Shown here one piece after another: positions 43,086-51,642 of a stretch of 64,000 bases of DNA (its first letter is position 1; every line of letters begins with the position of its first letter). This DNA is from Candidatus Hadarchaeales archaeon. Lineage in GTDB: Archaea > Hadarchaeota > Hadarchaeia > Hadarchaeales > WYZ-LMO6. Made by a program: the position numbers and the translations under genes. A model generated the notes under the pieces. The model searched no databases and had not been told where the DNA came from. It saw nothing but the letters and a program-made list of their open reading frames with translations. The stretch spans positions 376,074 through 440,073 of the forward strand of contig JAVYML010000002.1 of NCBI GenBank assembly GCA_038736355.1, given 5' to 3'.

Positions 43086-44130
43086 CGCCAAGCCTTCCAC
43101 CCCTCATGAGCAGGTAGACTAGGAGGGGGGCACCCACCAGCGAGGTCATGATGCCCACGGGTATAATCGTTGGCGAAAGGATGGTTCTCCCCACGGTGTC
43201 CGAGAGGAGGAGGATGAGGGCACCCATGACCATGGAGGCTGGCATCAGGTATCTGTGTCCTCCCCCCAACAGAAGCCTACAGGCGTGAGGTGCCACTAGG
43301 CAAACAAAACCTATGACGCCCGCGAAGGAAGTGGCCAGGGCCGTGCCCAAGGCCGCCACTATACATGTTTCCAGTCTTATCCTTTCAGGGCTCACCCCGC
43401 TCGAGCGGGTGAGTTCGTCACCGCTGGTCAGAAGGTCGTAGTCCAAGCTGCGGTACAGGAAATAGGGGAGCACAAGGAGCAGGGAGGGTAGGGAGAGGAA
43501 CCAGAGTTCCGTCCAGCTTACCCTCCCCAAATCCCCGAAGGTCCAAAAAATCACGGTGGAGACCAGGACCTCGTTGAGGACGAAATATTGCAGCAGGTAG
43601 AGGAGGGCCTGGTAGAGGAAGGAAATGGCGATAGCGGAGAGGATCACGGCCCTGGTGTCAAGCCCGGCCCTGCGGGCGAGGAGGAGGATGAGGGCCACTT
43701 GCAGGAGGGAAAAGGAGAAGGCGGAGGCGGAGACTAGAAAGGGGTTGTACACGGAGATGGTGAACCTGCTCACGTTTCCGCCGTGCATGAAGAGGAGAGC
43801 CACCGCTACTCCCAAAGAGGCAGCGAAGGAAAGGCCGAAGGTGAAGGGGGAGGCGAGCGGGTTCCTCATGGAGGCCTGTACGGCAGCTCCCGAGGAGCCA
43901 AGCACCGCACCTATGAGAAGGGCTGCCAGAATCCTTCGGAGCCGTAGATCCCAGATGACGGTCGAGAGGGGACTACCGTCGGGCCTGAGAAGCACCCTCA
44001 GGACGTCGAGGGGCGAGGCCCTGTAGGTGCCGAGGCTCAGGGAGAGGGGAATGAGGAGGAGGACGAATAGGATCAGGGAGAGGAGGACAAGCCTCTTCCT
44101 GCGGATTAGCCTTCTGAACTTTGGGTCCAT
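43075..44130 (-). CDS. FecCD-family ABC transporter permease, second importer
   Basis: A 351-residue permease with LRLRRILAALLIGAVLGSSGAAVQASMRNPLASPFTFGLS near residue 65-100, ATSFAGVIGFVCLVAPHACRLLLGGGHR and a C-terminal PVGIMTSLVGAPLLVYLLMRGG. About ten helices. It differs clearly from the permease at 8635, so the two operons are not recent copies. Spacing to the binding protein gene is 3 bases. Confidence 0.93.
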   Translation of the reverse strand: MDPKFRRLIRRKRLVLLSLILFVLLLIPLSLSLGTYRASPLDVLRVLLRPDGSPLSTVIWDLRLRRILAALLIGAVLGSSGAAVQASMRNPLASPFTFGLSFAASLGVAVALLFMHGGNVSRFTISVYNPFLVSASAFSFSLLQVALILLLARRAGLDTRAVILSAIAISFLYQALLYLLQYFVLNEVLVSTVIFWTFGDLGRVSWTELWFLSLPSLLLVLPYFLYRSLDYDLLTSGDELTRSSGVSPERIRLETCIVAALGTALATSFAGVIGFVCLVAPHACRLLLGGGHRYLMPASMVMGALILLLSDTVGRTILSPTIIPVGIMTSLVGAPLLVYLLMRGGRLGGGY

Positions 44131-44133
44131 GAT

Positions 44134-45267
44134 TCAGGAAGGTGGAAAGAGGGCGGAGAGGTTGCGGAAGCCCCCATAGGCGTTCTCGTAGGCTGAGTAG
44201 AGAGGTTTACCCACAAAAGTTCTGAAGATTTCGTCGGCTTTCTTCACTGGGTCCACGTCGGCGAAGCGGTCTGGGTATAGTATTTTCCCCAAGTAGTAAG
44301 CGTTGGCGAGGGCCACGCTGAAGTTGGTGGCATAGTAGTTGTATGGTAGAAGGCCGTAAACCCTCCCCTCTCGGAAGGCGGAGAGATGCCGGTACTTCGC
44401 CGGGTCCTTGTTGAAGTCCTGTAGTACGGTGTTCAGATTGTTCTGGTCTATGAAGACGAAGTTCGGATCCTTCTGGAGGATGAATTCGAAATCGACGGTG
44501 GGTGGTTCGCCACTGGTTGCGTTATCCGCTATGCTTGGCGTGTTGAGGAGCTGGAGGGGAGGGTAGGGCGACTGGGTGGTGGTGAAGGGCTGGGGCCCCT
44601 TGTAGGAAATGGCACCTACGTAAACGCTCGGCCTGTTTTCCAGACCCGCGGTTCTGAGGTCCAAGTCCCGGCGCAGTCCCTCGATGAAATCCACCAGCTC
44701 TTTGGCCCTTTCTTCCCTGCGGAGGGCCCTCCCCAGGGTACTGATCATGTTTTCCAAGGCCTCCAGCGCCACTCCGGTAGCCCCGTACCCCGTCACCATC
44801 ACGACGGCCCCGGTTTCGTTCTGGAGGCGGTCGGGATCATACATGCTGGCGTAAGTGGGGGAGAGGAGAATGAGCTGGGGCTGCACGGCCAGCAGTAGTT
44901 CGGGAGAGGGGGGTCTGCCCGGACCTCCTGGGCCTATCACAGGGAGGTTCTCAAACCGCTGGCCATAGGCCATGGCGTAGTCACGGCCCGTGAAGCCCCA
45001 GTTCTTCTCCGCCTCCTCCACACCTACGAGCAGGTCGGTGGCATCTAGGTAGCAGAGAAGCCTGAGCGCGCCCGGTCCTGCCGCCACCACCCTGTTGAGG
45101 TTTTCGGGTATTACCACTTCCCTTCCCAAAAGGTCTTGGATTACTACAGGTCCTACAGTTTCTTTTTTCTCCGCCGGACTGATTAGGAGAAAGACCGCGG
45201 AAGAGAGGAGAATGAGGGCGAGAGCGCCCACCAAAACCACGGGGATGTTCAGGCCTCCTTTCTCCAT
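44134..45267 (-). CDS. ABC transporter substrate-binding protein, second importer
   Basis: About 377 residues. The hydrophobic N-terminus VVLVGALALILLSSAVFLLI anchors or exports it, followed by VVIQDLLGREVVIPENLNRVVAAGPGALRLLCYL, the usual binding-protein start, and PELLLAVQPQLILLSP, DFEFILQKDPNFVFID. ATG 45267 overlaps the FmdE-like stop by 1 base (TGATG) and follows GGGGAAG. It resembles metal-chelate binding proteins. Genome context with CODH maturation genes suggests nickel. Confidence 0.9.
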   Translation of the reverse strand: MEKGGLNIPVVLVGALALILLSSAVFLLISPAEKKETVGPVVIQDLLGREVVIPENLNRVVAAGPGALRLLCYLDATDLLVGVEEAEKNWGFTGRDYAMAYGQRFENLPVIGPGGPGRPPSPELLLAVQPQLILLSPTYASMYDPDRLQNETGAVVMVTGYGATGVALEALENMISTLGRALRREERAKELVDFIEGLRRDLDLRTAGLENRPSVYVGAISYKGPQPFTTTQSPYPPLQLLNTPSIADNATSGEPPTVDFEFILQKDPNFVFIDQNNLNTVLQDFNKDPAKYRHLSAFREGRVYGLLPYNYYATNFSVALANAYYLGKILYPDRFADVDPVKKADEIFRTFVGKPLYSAYENAYGGFRNLSALFPPS

Positions 45268-45950
45268 CAACTTCCCCTCCTGAGGGGTACCTCCATTCCC
45301 ACCACTATCCCCCTTCCCATCACGGCGTTGCACCTCCCTTCACAACCGAGGCAGAGGTTCTTTCCTTCCCTTTTCTTGATCCTGGTTTTCATGACCAGCT
45401 CACCACATTCTTCGCACCTCACGCTGTCAAAGATGGGGGCCAGCTCCAGCTCCTTAACCCCCACTTCCTCGATCTTGAACTCCTCCTCCGGGAGTTCTGC
45501 CATCTTGTAACCTATCTTTTCCCACAGCTCACCCAGTTTTCTTGCCTCCTCTTCCGTTCCTTCCCTCCTGCTCACCACCTTCTCGAAGAGTTCCAGCGCC
45601 TCCCTGCTGAAGTGCTTCGCCCTGAGGTACTCAGGGTCCACGCACACCCTTATCCCCTTCCACTCCCCCCTCTTCACCAGCGTGACTGCAGTTTTCCCTA
45701 AATCCAGGTAGATCAGGCAGTTGTTCCCCAGCGTGCATCCCGTGGCCACCTGTACCCCGTCCGTGAAGCAGCTGTTGCACTCCACTAGGGCCAGGAGCCT
45801 TTCCCCCACCGTTTCCCCCTCTCCGGCCCTTTTCACCCCCAGCCTTTTCATGGCGATCTCGGAGGCTCTCACTCCCAGAGAGAGGAAGGGACAGAGATGT
45901 CCGTGAAACCTTTTGGCCTCCTCTACCAGTTCCCTAGTCCTGCTCAGCAA
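45267..45950 (-). CDS. FmdE-family protein with C-terminal zinc finger
   Basis: A 227-residue member of the FmdE/formylmethanofuran dehydrogenase subunit E family: AKRFHGHLCPFLSLGVRASEIAM, CNSCFTDGVQVATGCTLGNNCLIYLDLGK, and a C-terminal treble-clef or TraR-like zinc finger, VRCEECGELVMKTR...NLCLGCEG. Such proteins often sit beside chelate ABC importers and may hand over or sense a metal. It is not associated with the other fmd subunits here. TTG 45950 is the only start that suits the TATA box (45979-45988). It heads the importer operon. Confidence 0.85.
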   Translation of the reverse strand: MLSRTRELVEEAKRFHGHLCPFLSLGVRASEIAMKRLGVKRAGEGETVGERLLALVECNSCFTDGVQVATGCTLGNNCLIYLDLGKTAVTLVKRGEWKGIRVCVDPEYLRAKHFSREALELFEKVVSRREGTEEEARKLGELWEKIGYKMAELPEEEFKIEEVGVKELELAPIFDSVRCEECGELVMKTRIKKREGKNLCLGCEGRCNAVMGRGIVVGMEVPLRRGS

Positions 45951-45978
45951 TGGAATCGATACACTGTATCATCCACTC

Positions 45979-46011
45979 TATTTAAAGATTACTTTTTTAC
46001 AAAAAAGTAAT
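45979..46011 (-). promoter_or_regulatory. Promoter with 24-bp inverted repeat upstream of the FmdE-importer operon
   Basis: ATTACTTTTTT-AC-AAAAAAGTAAT (45988-46011) is a perfect inverted repeat with 11-bp arms. It directly abuts a TATA-like TCTTTAAATA (45979-45988, reverse) placed about 33 bases before TTG 45950, so a protein bound there would cover the TFB recognition region. A smaller inverted repeat GATAC-ACT-GTATC (45958-45970) lies near the expected transcript start. Together they suggest regulation by metal. Confidence 0.55.
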
Positions 46012-46034
46012 ACTAACTTTCTTGAATTCTCAAG

Positions 46035-46202
46035 CTATTCCAAGAGCACCAAGTGCTGTTCCATGTCTATCTTACGAATTTTGCCCTTGATTTCCACCCT
46101 TTCTCCCAGCAGGGTGGTGACCACGTATCCCCCCTCCCTCTCCTCTATCAGCACCACGTCCTTGATTTCCCTCTCCCCCGACTTAACGGTGGCAATACAC
46201 AT
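46035..46202 (-). CDS. cooT: CooT-like small nickel-binding protein
   Basis: A 55-residue protein beginning MCIATVKSGEREIKDVVLIE, then GGYVVTTLLGERVEIKGKIR and KIDMEQHLVLLE. The N-terminal Met-Cys and the MCxATV...TLLGE pattern are those of CooT, a small nickel-binding protein of CO dehydrogenase maturation. ATG 46202 is preferred because GGGGTGA lies six bases upstream; ATG 46208 would add MK. Its start overlaps the end of cooC by about 20 bases. Confidence 0.88.
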   Translation of the reverse strand: MCIATVKSGEREIKDVVLIEEREGGYVVTTLLGERVEIKGKIRKIDMEQHLVLLE

Positions 46203-46965
46203 CTTCATTCACCCCGAGCAGGAAGTCCAGCACCTTCCCGGCCTCCTCCCAGGCCTTTCCCGCTCTCAGTTCCCTCCCCTCCAGTTCGGATTCGAAGAGC
46301 TCTCGGTCCTCGTGGATCACTCCTGCCACCCTCAGCCCCCTCCTCTCCACCTCTGCCCTAAGCCTTTCCTCCATCCTTCCCTGCCTTACCTTGTTGAGCA
46401 CGGCGTAAACCCTTTTCTCCATTCTCTCCACCATCTGCGCCGTTCTGCCCGCCAGCACGATCGAGTCGAAGGAAGGGTCCACCACCACCAGCACCACGTC
46501 CACCCCTTCCTCCACCCCTCTCCCGAGGTGCTCCACCCCAGCCTCCAGGTCGGCCAGCAGCAGCTCCCCTTCCGCCAGCCTCAGCCTCCGCAGGACCTCC
46601 CTAGCCAGCGCTCCCAGGGGGCAGGCGCACCCCTCCTTTACCATCGTGATTTTCCCCACGCACAGGAGGGAAAGCCCTTCCTTCCTCCCCACATACTCAG
46701 GTGGGAGTTCCTCCACTCCGAAACTTTCCTTTGCCAGCACTCCCTTTCCACCCTCCAGAGTCTCCCACACACCCTTCCTTCCTCCCGCAAGCTCCAGCAG
46801 GGGGGAGGGAGGCCTCTCGAAACCTAGCAACCTGAAGAGTCCCGGGTTGGATTCGTCGGAGTCCACCACCACCACGCGAAACTTTCTGGAGAGGGCTTCT
46901 TGGGACAGGAGGGCCACCAGGGTACTTTTACCGCTTCCACCTTTCCCACACACTGCCAGCTTCAC
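46183..46965 (-). CDS. cooC: CooC-like nickel-insertion ATPase
   Basis: A 260-residue MinD/ParA-type P-loop ATPase: AVCGKGGSGKSTLVALLS (deviant Walker A), VVDSDESNPGLFRLLG, the metal-binding CxC in KEGCACPLGALAREVL, and LLLADLEAGVEHLGRGVEEGVDVVLVVVDPS. CooC dimers use ATP to insert nickel into the C-cluster of CO dehydrogenase. GTG start at 46965. The cooCT pair lies directly upstream of the FmdE-importer operon on the same strand. No CODH structural gene is in the window. Confidence 0.9.
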   Translation of the reverse strand: MKLAVCGKGGSGKSTLVALLSQEALSRKFRVVVVDSDESNPGLFRLLGFERPPSPLLELAGGRKGVWETLEGGKGVLAKESFGVEELPPEYVGRKEGLSLLCVGKITMVKEGCACPLGALAREVLRRLRLAEGELLLADLEAGVEHLGRGVEEGVDVVLVVVDPSFDSIVLAGRTAQMVERMEKRVYAVLNKVRQGRMEERLRAEVERRGLRVAGVIHEDRELFESELEGRELRAGKAWEEAGKVLDFLLGVNEDVYCHR

Positions 46966-47044
46966 GTTTTGTGCTTTTGGGAGGGAGATTTAAAGGTTGG
47001 GGGTTGGTATCGTTAAATAGCCAGAAGGAAGAAAGGTTGAGAGC

Positions 47045-48310
47045 TTGAGGTCCTCCCGACTACCAGGCTTCCACGAAATCCCTCCAGAGGAGAGGCTGAA
47101 GCTGGTGAAAGAATTCGCGAATTTAACGGATGAAGAAGTGGAAATCCTGAGGAACACAGGCTCCCTCCCTCTCGACCTGGCCGACCGGATGATAGAGAAC
47201 GTGATAGGAGCCACGCACCTCCCGCTGGGCATAGCCACCAACTTCCTCATCAATGGAAAGGATTACCTCATACCCATGGCTATAGAGGAGCCAAGCGTGG
47301 TGGCCGCCGCCTCCAACGCTGCCCGTATGGCCAGGATGAAGTACGGTTTTAGGGCCAGCGCCGATGAACCCATCATGATAGGACAGATTCAGGTTTGCAA
47401 ACTTTCCAATCCCGAGGAGGCCAGGAGAAAGATCTTGGAGAACAAGGAAAAAATTTTGGAAAAAGCCAACGAGAAGGACCCCCTTTTGGTGAAGGTTGGG
47501 GGAGGGGCGAGGGATTTGGAGGCAAGGGTGTTGGAGACCTACATGGGCCCTATGATAGTAGTACACCTGTTGGTGGATGTGAGGGATGCGATGGGAGCCA
47601 ATGCCGTGAATACGATGTGTGAGGCCGTGGCTCCCGTGATAGAGCAACTCACGGGTGGAAAGGTCTATCTCCGAATCATCTCCAATCTAGCTGTTTACAG
47701 AAAGGCCAGAGCTGAGGCCTCCTTTCCCAAGGAAGCCTTGGGTGGGGAAGAGGTGGTGGAAGGTATTCTTTATGCTCACGCCTTGGCGGTTGCGGATCCT
47801 TACCGCTGTGCCACTCACAACAAAGGAATTATGAACGGAATCGTGGCGGTAGGTCTAGCCCTTTCAAACGATGTAAGGGCATTGGAGGCTGGAGCCCACA
47901 GCTATGCTGCCTTGGGGGGTTACAAGCCCCTCACCACCTGGGAAAGGGAGGAAAATGGAGACCTCAGGGGAAGAATAGAACTACCGCTGGCGGTGGGCAT
48001 CGTAGGTGGAGCAGTGGGTGTGCATCCCGTAGCTAAGGTGTGCAGGAAAATCCTTGGCGTTAGTTCTTCGAAAGAACTTGCAGAGGTAATGGCAGCAGTA
48101 GGTCTGGCTCAAAACCTTGCTGCCCTCAGGGCACTGGTGGCAGAGGGCATCCAGCGCGGACACATGAAGCTTCACGCCAGGAACATAGCGATAGCGGCTG
48201 GGGCCAAGGGTAAGCAGGTAGAAGAGGTGGTTAGGAGAATGGTGGAGGAAGGATGCGTCAGGATGGACAGGGCAAAGGAGATCCTTGCCGAGCTAGAAAC
48301 ACGCCAGTAG
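47045..48310 (+). CDS. hmgA: Hydroxymethylglutaryl-CoA reductase, class II type
   Basis: 421 residues: LPLGIATNFLINGKDYLIPMAIEEPSVVAAASNAARM, DVRDAMGANAVNTMCEAVAP, and PYRCATHNKGIMNGI (active-site region) plus a C-terminal GHMKLHARNIA with the catalytic His. This is the class II (Pseudomonas mevalonii/Archaeoglobus type) rather than the class I enzyme of most archaea, and may use NADH or NADPH. It supplies mevalonate for isoprenoid lipids. TTG 47045 is about 29 bases after TATA-like CGTTAAATAG (47011-47020), hence likely leaderless. Confidence 0.95.
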   Translation: MRSSRLPGFHEIPPEERLKLVKEFANLTDEEVEILRNTGSLPLDLADRMIENVIGATHLPLGIATNFLINGKDYLIPMAIEEPSVVAAASNAARMARMKYGFRASADEPIMIGQIQVCKLSNPEEARRKILENKEKILEKANEKDPLLVKVGGGARDLEARVLETYMGPMIVVHLLVDVRDAMGANAVNTMCEAVAPVIEQLTGGKVYLRIISNLAVYRKARAEASFPKEALGGEEVVEGILYAHALAVADPYRCATHNKGIMNGIVAVGLALSNDVRALEAGAHSYAALGGYKPLTTWEREENGDLRGRIELPLAVGIVGGAVGVHPVAKVCRKILGVSSSKELAEVMAAVGLAQNLAALRALVAEGIQRGHMKLHARNIAIAAGAKGKQVEEVVRRMVEEGCVRMDRAKEILAELETRQ

Positions 48311-48319
48311 TCTTTTTCC

Positions 48320-48328
48320 TTTATAAGA
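48320..48328 (+). promoter_or_regulatory. TATA box of the RPA-radA-pcc1 region
   Basis: TTTATAAGA centred 27-28 bases before ATG 48352, immediately after the HMG-CoA reductase stop. It supports ATG 48352 as the RPA start and a leaderless mRNA. Confidence 0.65.
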
Positions 48329-48351
48329 CTGTCCGGACGAAGTGGGAAGAG

Positions 48352-50412
48352 ATGGGATTGGGGTTTGAGCGCGTGGTGGAAGAGATAGTTAGGCAGACTG
48401 GTGTGAGCAGAGAAGAGGTAATGGCTAGGATAAGGGAAAAGGAAAGGGAGTTCGGCTCCATCACCACCCCCGAGGGCTTGGCCAAGATGGTGGCGGCTGA
48501 GCTTGGGGTAAGGCTCCCCGGGGAGAAGCTCAAACCCAGGGAGATCACCTTGAAAGATCTGGTTCCTGGTATGTCGAATGTGAATTTATTGGCAAGGGTG
48601 GTGAGAGTATATGAGCCCAGGAGTTTTCCCCGCTGGGATGGGTCGGTGGGGAGGGTAGCTTCCCTCATCCTTCAGGATAGCACGGGAAGGGTTAGGGCTT
48701 CCCTTTGGGACAACAAGGCTTCGCTGGTGGAGACGGGTGCCATCCAGAAGGGGGATCTGCTCAGAATCAGCGGGGCCTACGTACAGGAAGGAAGGGAGGG
48801 GGAACCAGAACTGAAGCTTGCTGCTAGGAGCACGGTGGAAGTAGTCAAGGATCCTTCTCTGGAGGCCAAGTTCCCCCTTCCGGAAGAGGATTTGGTGAGG
48901 ATCTCGGACTTGAAAGAGGGACACAGGGAAGTGGATTTGGTGGGAAGGGTGGCGGCGGTGGGAGAGGTGAGGGTCTTTGAGCGCCCAGATGGAAGTACCG
49001 ATAAGTTCGCCTCTTTCGTTTTACTCGATGAGACGGGAAAGATCAAGGTCTTTCTCTGGGGAGAAAAGGCAGACTTGGTAAAGAACCTACGCAGGGGTGA
49101 AGTGGTTAAGCTTGAAAATGCGCAGGTTAGGGTGGATCCCAGTGGAAAGCCCTACTTGAGAGTGGGGAGTGGTGGTAGGGTAATCCTTTCACCCGATTCA
49201 CCCAGAGCTTCTCAGTTGCCCGAAGTGGATGGAAAGTTGTTGAAGCTCGAAGAGGTGGAGCCGGGTATGCCTTGGGTGGAGGTGGCTGCCAGGGTGAGGA
49301 GGAAATATCCGGAGCGCGAGTTCAAGCGTCAGGATGGAAGCGTGGGGAAGGTAGTGGGGATGATGCTCGAGGACGAGACGGGATTGATGAGGGTCTCCTT
49401 CTGGGACGGAGCAATCGAAAGGGCTGGGAGTTTGAAGGTGGGAGATGTGGTACTTTTGAGAGGTGCTTACACGAGGGAAAGTCCCTCGGGGAGACCGGAG
49501 CTACACGTGAGTAGATCTGCCTCCGTTGAAGTGAATCCCCCCGGTGTGGAAGTGGGGGAGTTCAAACCCAAGAGGGTAAGGGTGGGTGAGTTGGAGCCAG
49601 GTATGGATGGGGTGGAGGTAGTGGGGAGAGTGGTGGAAGTGGAGGGGGTAAGGGAATTCGTAAGGGAAGGGAGGAAAGGAAAGGTAGCCAGCCTGATCTT
49701 GGGGGATACGACGGGGAAAGTGAGAGTCCTCCTCTGGCAGGAGCACGCCGAGCGGGTTCCCAAGGTGGGGGAAATTCTGCTTCTGAGAAACGCCTACACA
49801 CCGCTGGGCTCACCCCAGCTGGAACTGCACCTGGGAAGAATGGGTCAGCTGGAAATCAATCCCCCGATGGAGGAAGAACTCCCACCGGCTGAAATCCTCT
49901 CCCGTCTCTCCCAGGTTCCAGAGACGAGGGACATAGGGGAAATTCAAGAACCAAATCTACAAGTAAGGGTGAGGGGAACGATAGTACAGGTAATCAAGCG
50001 GCGCCCCATCTTCGATCTCTGTCCCTTGTGTGGGAGGACTTTGGGTACGGTGGATACCAGTCTTTTCTGCGAGGAATGTGGTAAGGTAGTTTCTCCAGAG
50101 CACAGGGCAGTGTTAAACCTACTCCTGGACGATGGAACGGGTGTAATCAGAGCAGTTCTCTTTGGGAAGGTGGCGGAGGAGTTGGTGGGTATGAACTCCA
50201 CGAGGATTTTTGAGGAGTACAGGAAATCGCCCAATCTGATCGAGTTCTATCGATCGCTTGGATTGGAGGGAAGGGAAGTGATCTTTTCAGGTACTACTAG
50301 AAGGGATGAATATTTGGATCAACTGGAGTTGAGGGTTACCTCCGTGGAGTTTCCGGATGCCAGGGAGGAGGCAGAACGTTTGCTGGAAAGGGTTAAAGCG
50401 TTGAGAAGTTGA
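48352..50412 (+). CDS. Replication protein A (single-strand DNA-binding), multi-OB-fold with zinc finger
   Basis: 686 residues. After a short helical head (MGLGFERVVEEIVRQTGVSR) come four related OB folds, each opening with a line such as LEPGMDGVEVVGRVVEVEGVREFVR and containing KVASLILGDTTGKVRVLLW. A fifth OB-like part follows, containing the zinc finger CPLCGRTLG...FCEECGKVV. Multi-OB single-chain RPA is the euryarchaeal type. It coats single-stranded DNA during replication, repair and recombination. RadA follows after 14 bases, a sensible partner. Confidence 0.93.
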   Translation: MGLGFERVVEEIVRQTGVSREEVMARIREKEREFGSITTPEGLAKMVAAELGVRLPGEKLKPREITLKDLVPGMSNVNLLARVVRVYEPRSFPRWDGSVGRVASLILQDSTGRVRASLWDNKASLVETGAIQKGDLLRISGAYVQEGREGEPELKLAARSTVEVVKDPSLEAKFPLPEEDLVRISDLKEGHREVDLVGRVAAVGEVRVFERPDGSTDKFASFVLLDETGKIKVFLWGEKADLVKNLRRGEVVKLENAQVRVDPSGKPYLRVGSGGRVILSPDSPRASQLPEVDGKLLKLEEVEPGMPWVEVAARVRRKYPEREFKRQDGSVGKVVGMMLEDETGLMRVSFWDGAIERAGSLKVGDVVLLRGAYTRESPSGRPELHVSRSASVEVNPPGVEVGEFKPKRVRVGELEPGMDGVEVVGRVVEVEGVREFVREGRKGKVASLILGDTTGKVRVLLWQEHAERVPKVGEILLLRNAYTPLGSPQLELHLGRMGQLEINPPMEEELPPAEILSRLSQVPETRDIGEIQEPNLQVRVRGTIVQVIKRRPIFDLCPLCGRTLGTVDTSLFCEECGKVVSPEHRAVLNLLLDDGTGVIRAVLFGKVAEELVGMNSTRIFEEYRKSPNLIEFYRSLGLEGREVIFSGTTRRDEYLDQLELRVTSVEFPDAREEAERLLERVKALRS

Positions 50413-50426
50413 GGAGGTAGGAGAGT

Positions 50427-51371
50427 GTGGAAGACGATAAGAACTTGGAAGAGCTTCCCGGGGTGGGACCGGCCATTGCGGAGAGGTTGAGAGAAGCAGG
50501 ATACAGGACCATTTCCTCGCTTGCCGTGGCGACCGTGGAGGAGCTGAGGGAAGTGGCGGAAATAGGGGAAGCACAGGCTCGAAGGATCATAGAAGCGGCC
50601 AAGCAGATGGCGGACATAGGTAAGTTCATTACGGGAGAAGAGGTCCTAGAACTGAGGAAAAAGCTTGGATGGATCACCACTGGGAGCAAACAGTTGGATG
50701 TTTTACTGGGAGGGGGGATACCTACTAGGTCGGTCACCGAGGTCTTTGGGGAGTTTGGGACGGGAAAAACTCAACTGGCCCATCAGCTCTGCGTTAATGT
50801 ACAACTACCCGAGGAGAGGGGAGGTCTGAACGGTAAGGCGGTCTTCATCGACACGGAAAACACGTTCAGACCGGAGCGTATTCAGGATATGGCAAGAGCT
50901 TTAGATTTGGACGAAAGGGAGGCCGTGAGAAACATCTTTTTCGCCAGAGCCTACAACACGGACCAGCAACTCCTCCTGGCCGAGAAGGTGGAGGAGCTGG
51001 CAGAAAGGGAAAACATCAAGTTGTTGGTGGTGGATTCCCTCACCTCCCTTTTCAGGGCGGAGTTCGTGGGAAGGGAAGCCCTAGCGGCCAGACAGCAGAA
51101 GCTAGCCAGACATCTCCTGACCCTCCACAGGCTTTCGGAGTTCAAGGACTTGGCAGTACTGGTGACCAACCAAGTACAGGCTAGGCCAGACATGTTCTTT
51201 GGAGACCCCACCAAGCCCATAGGAGGACACGTGCTGGCCCATTCCGTGACCACTAGGGTATACCTGAGGAGGAGCAAAGGGAACAAGCGTATAGCCAGGG
51301 TGGTGGATAGCCCCTCCCTTCCGGAGGCCGAAGCCATTTTCTCCGTCTCCGAAGTGGGTATAAGGGACTGA
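50427..51371 (+). CDS. radA: DNA repair and recombination protein RadA
   Basis: 314 residues. The N-terminal helix-hairpin-helix domain ([20 protein letters not shown]) is followed by the RecA-type ATPase: [19 protein letters not shown] (Walker A), [28 protein letters not shown] (Walker B), and [41 protein letters not shown]. It forms filaments on single-stranded DNA and drives strand exchange. GTG start. The gene follows RPA and precedes pcc1 with 1 base between. Confidence 0.97.
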   Translation: MEDDKNLEELPGVGPAIAERLREAGYRTISSLAVATVEELREVAEIGEAQARRIIEAAKQMADIGKFITGEEVLELRKKLGWITTGSKQLDVLLGGGIPTRSVTEVFGEFGTGKTQLAHQLCVNVQLPEERGGLNGKAVFIDTENTFRPERIQDMARALDLDEREAVRNIFFARAYNTDQQLLLAEKVEELAERENIKLLVVDSLTSLFRAEFVGREALAARQQKLARHLLTLHRLSEFKDLAVLVTNQVQARPDMFFGDPTKPIGGHVLAHSVTTRVYLRRSKGNKRIARVVDSPSLPEAEAIFSVSEVGIRD

Positions 51372-51372
51372 G

Positions 51373-51609
51373 ATGCGGTTGAAGGCCAAGGTATGTTGTT
51401 ACTATTCTCAGGATAAGAAAGCCGAAGCCGTGGCTAAAGCCCTTTCCCCAGACAACGTTGGAGGGAAGGGAGTGAAAGTTTGCACGGTTAGAAGGGGAAA
51501 GAAGGTGGTAACCACCATCGAAATGGAAGGGAGGATAGAGACCCTTCTGGCTACCCTAGATGACCTTCTCGCCTGTACGGAGGTGGCGGAGAGTCTAAGC
51601 ACCCTGTGA
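51373..51609 (+). CDS. pcc1: KEOPS complex subunit Pcc1
   Basis: A 78-residue Pcc1 protein: KALSPDNVGGKGVKVCTVRRGKKVVTTIEMEGRIETLLATLDDLLACTEVAESL. Pcc1 dimerises and holds the KEOPS complex that makes the universal t6A modification of tRNAs reading ANN codons. The pattern of a conserved L-S-P-D-N near the start and the final DDLL-C-AE is standard. Directly downstream of radA, separated by one base. Confidence 0.88.
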   Translation: MRLKAKVCCYYSQDKKAEAVAKALSPDNVGGKGVKVCTVRRGKKVVTTIEMEGRIETLLATLDDLLACTEVAESLSTL

Positions 51610-51642
51610 AATACTTATTTTCAGAGGACAAAGGGGACCGGC

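Noticed and set aside
45913-46827. 304-residue forward frame over cooC/cooT
   Set aside because: Antisense shadow rich in His, Pro and Ser with no domain; the reverse frames encode CooC, CooT and FmdE-like proteins.
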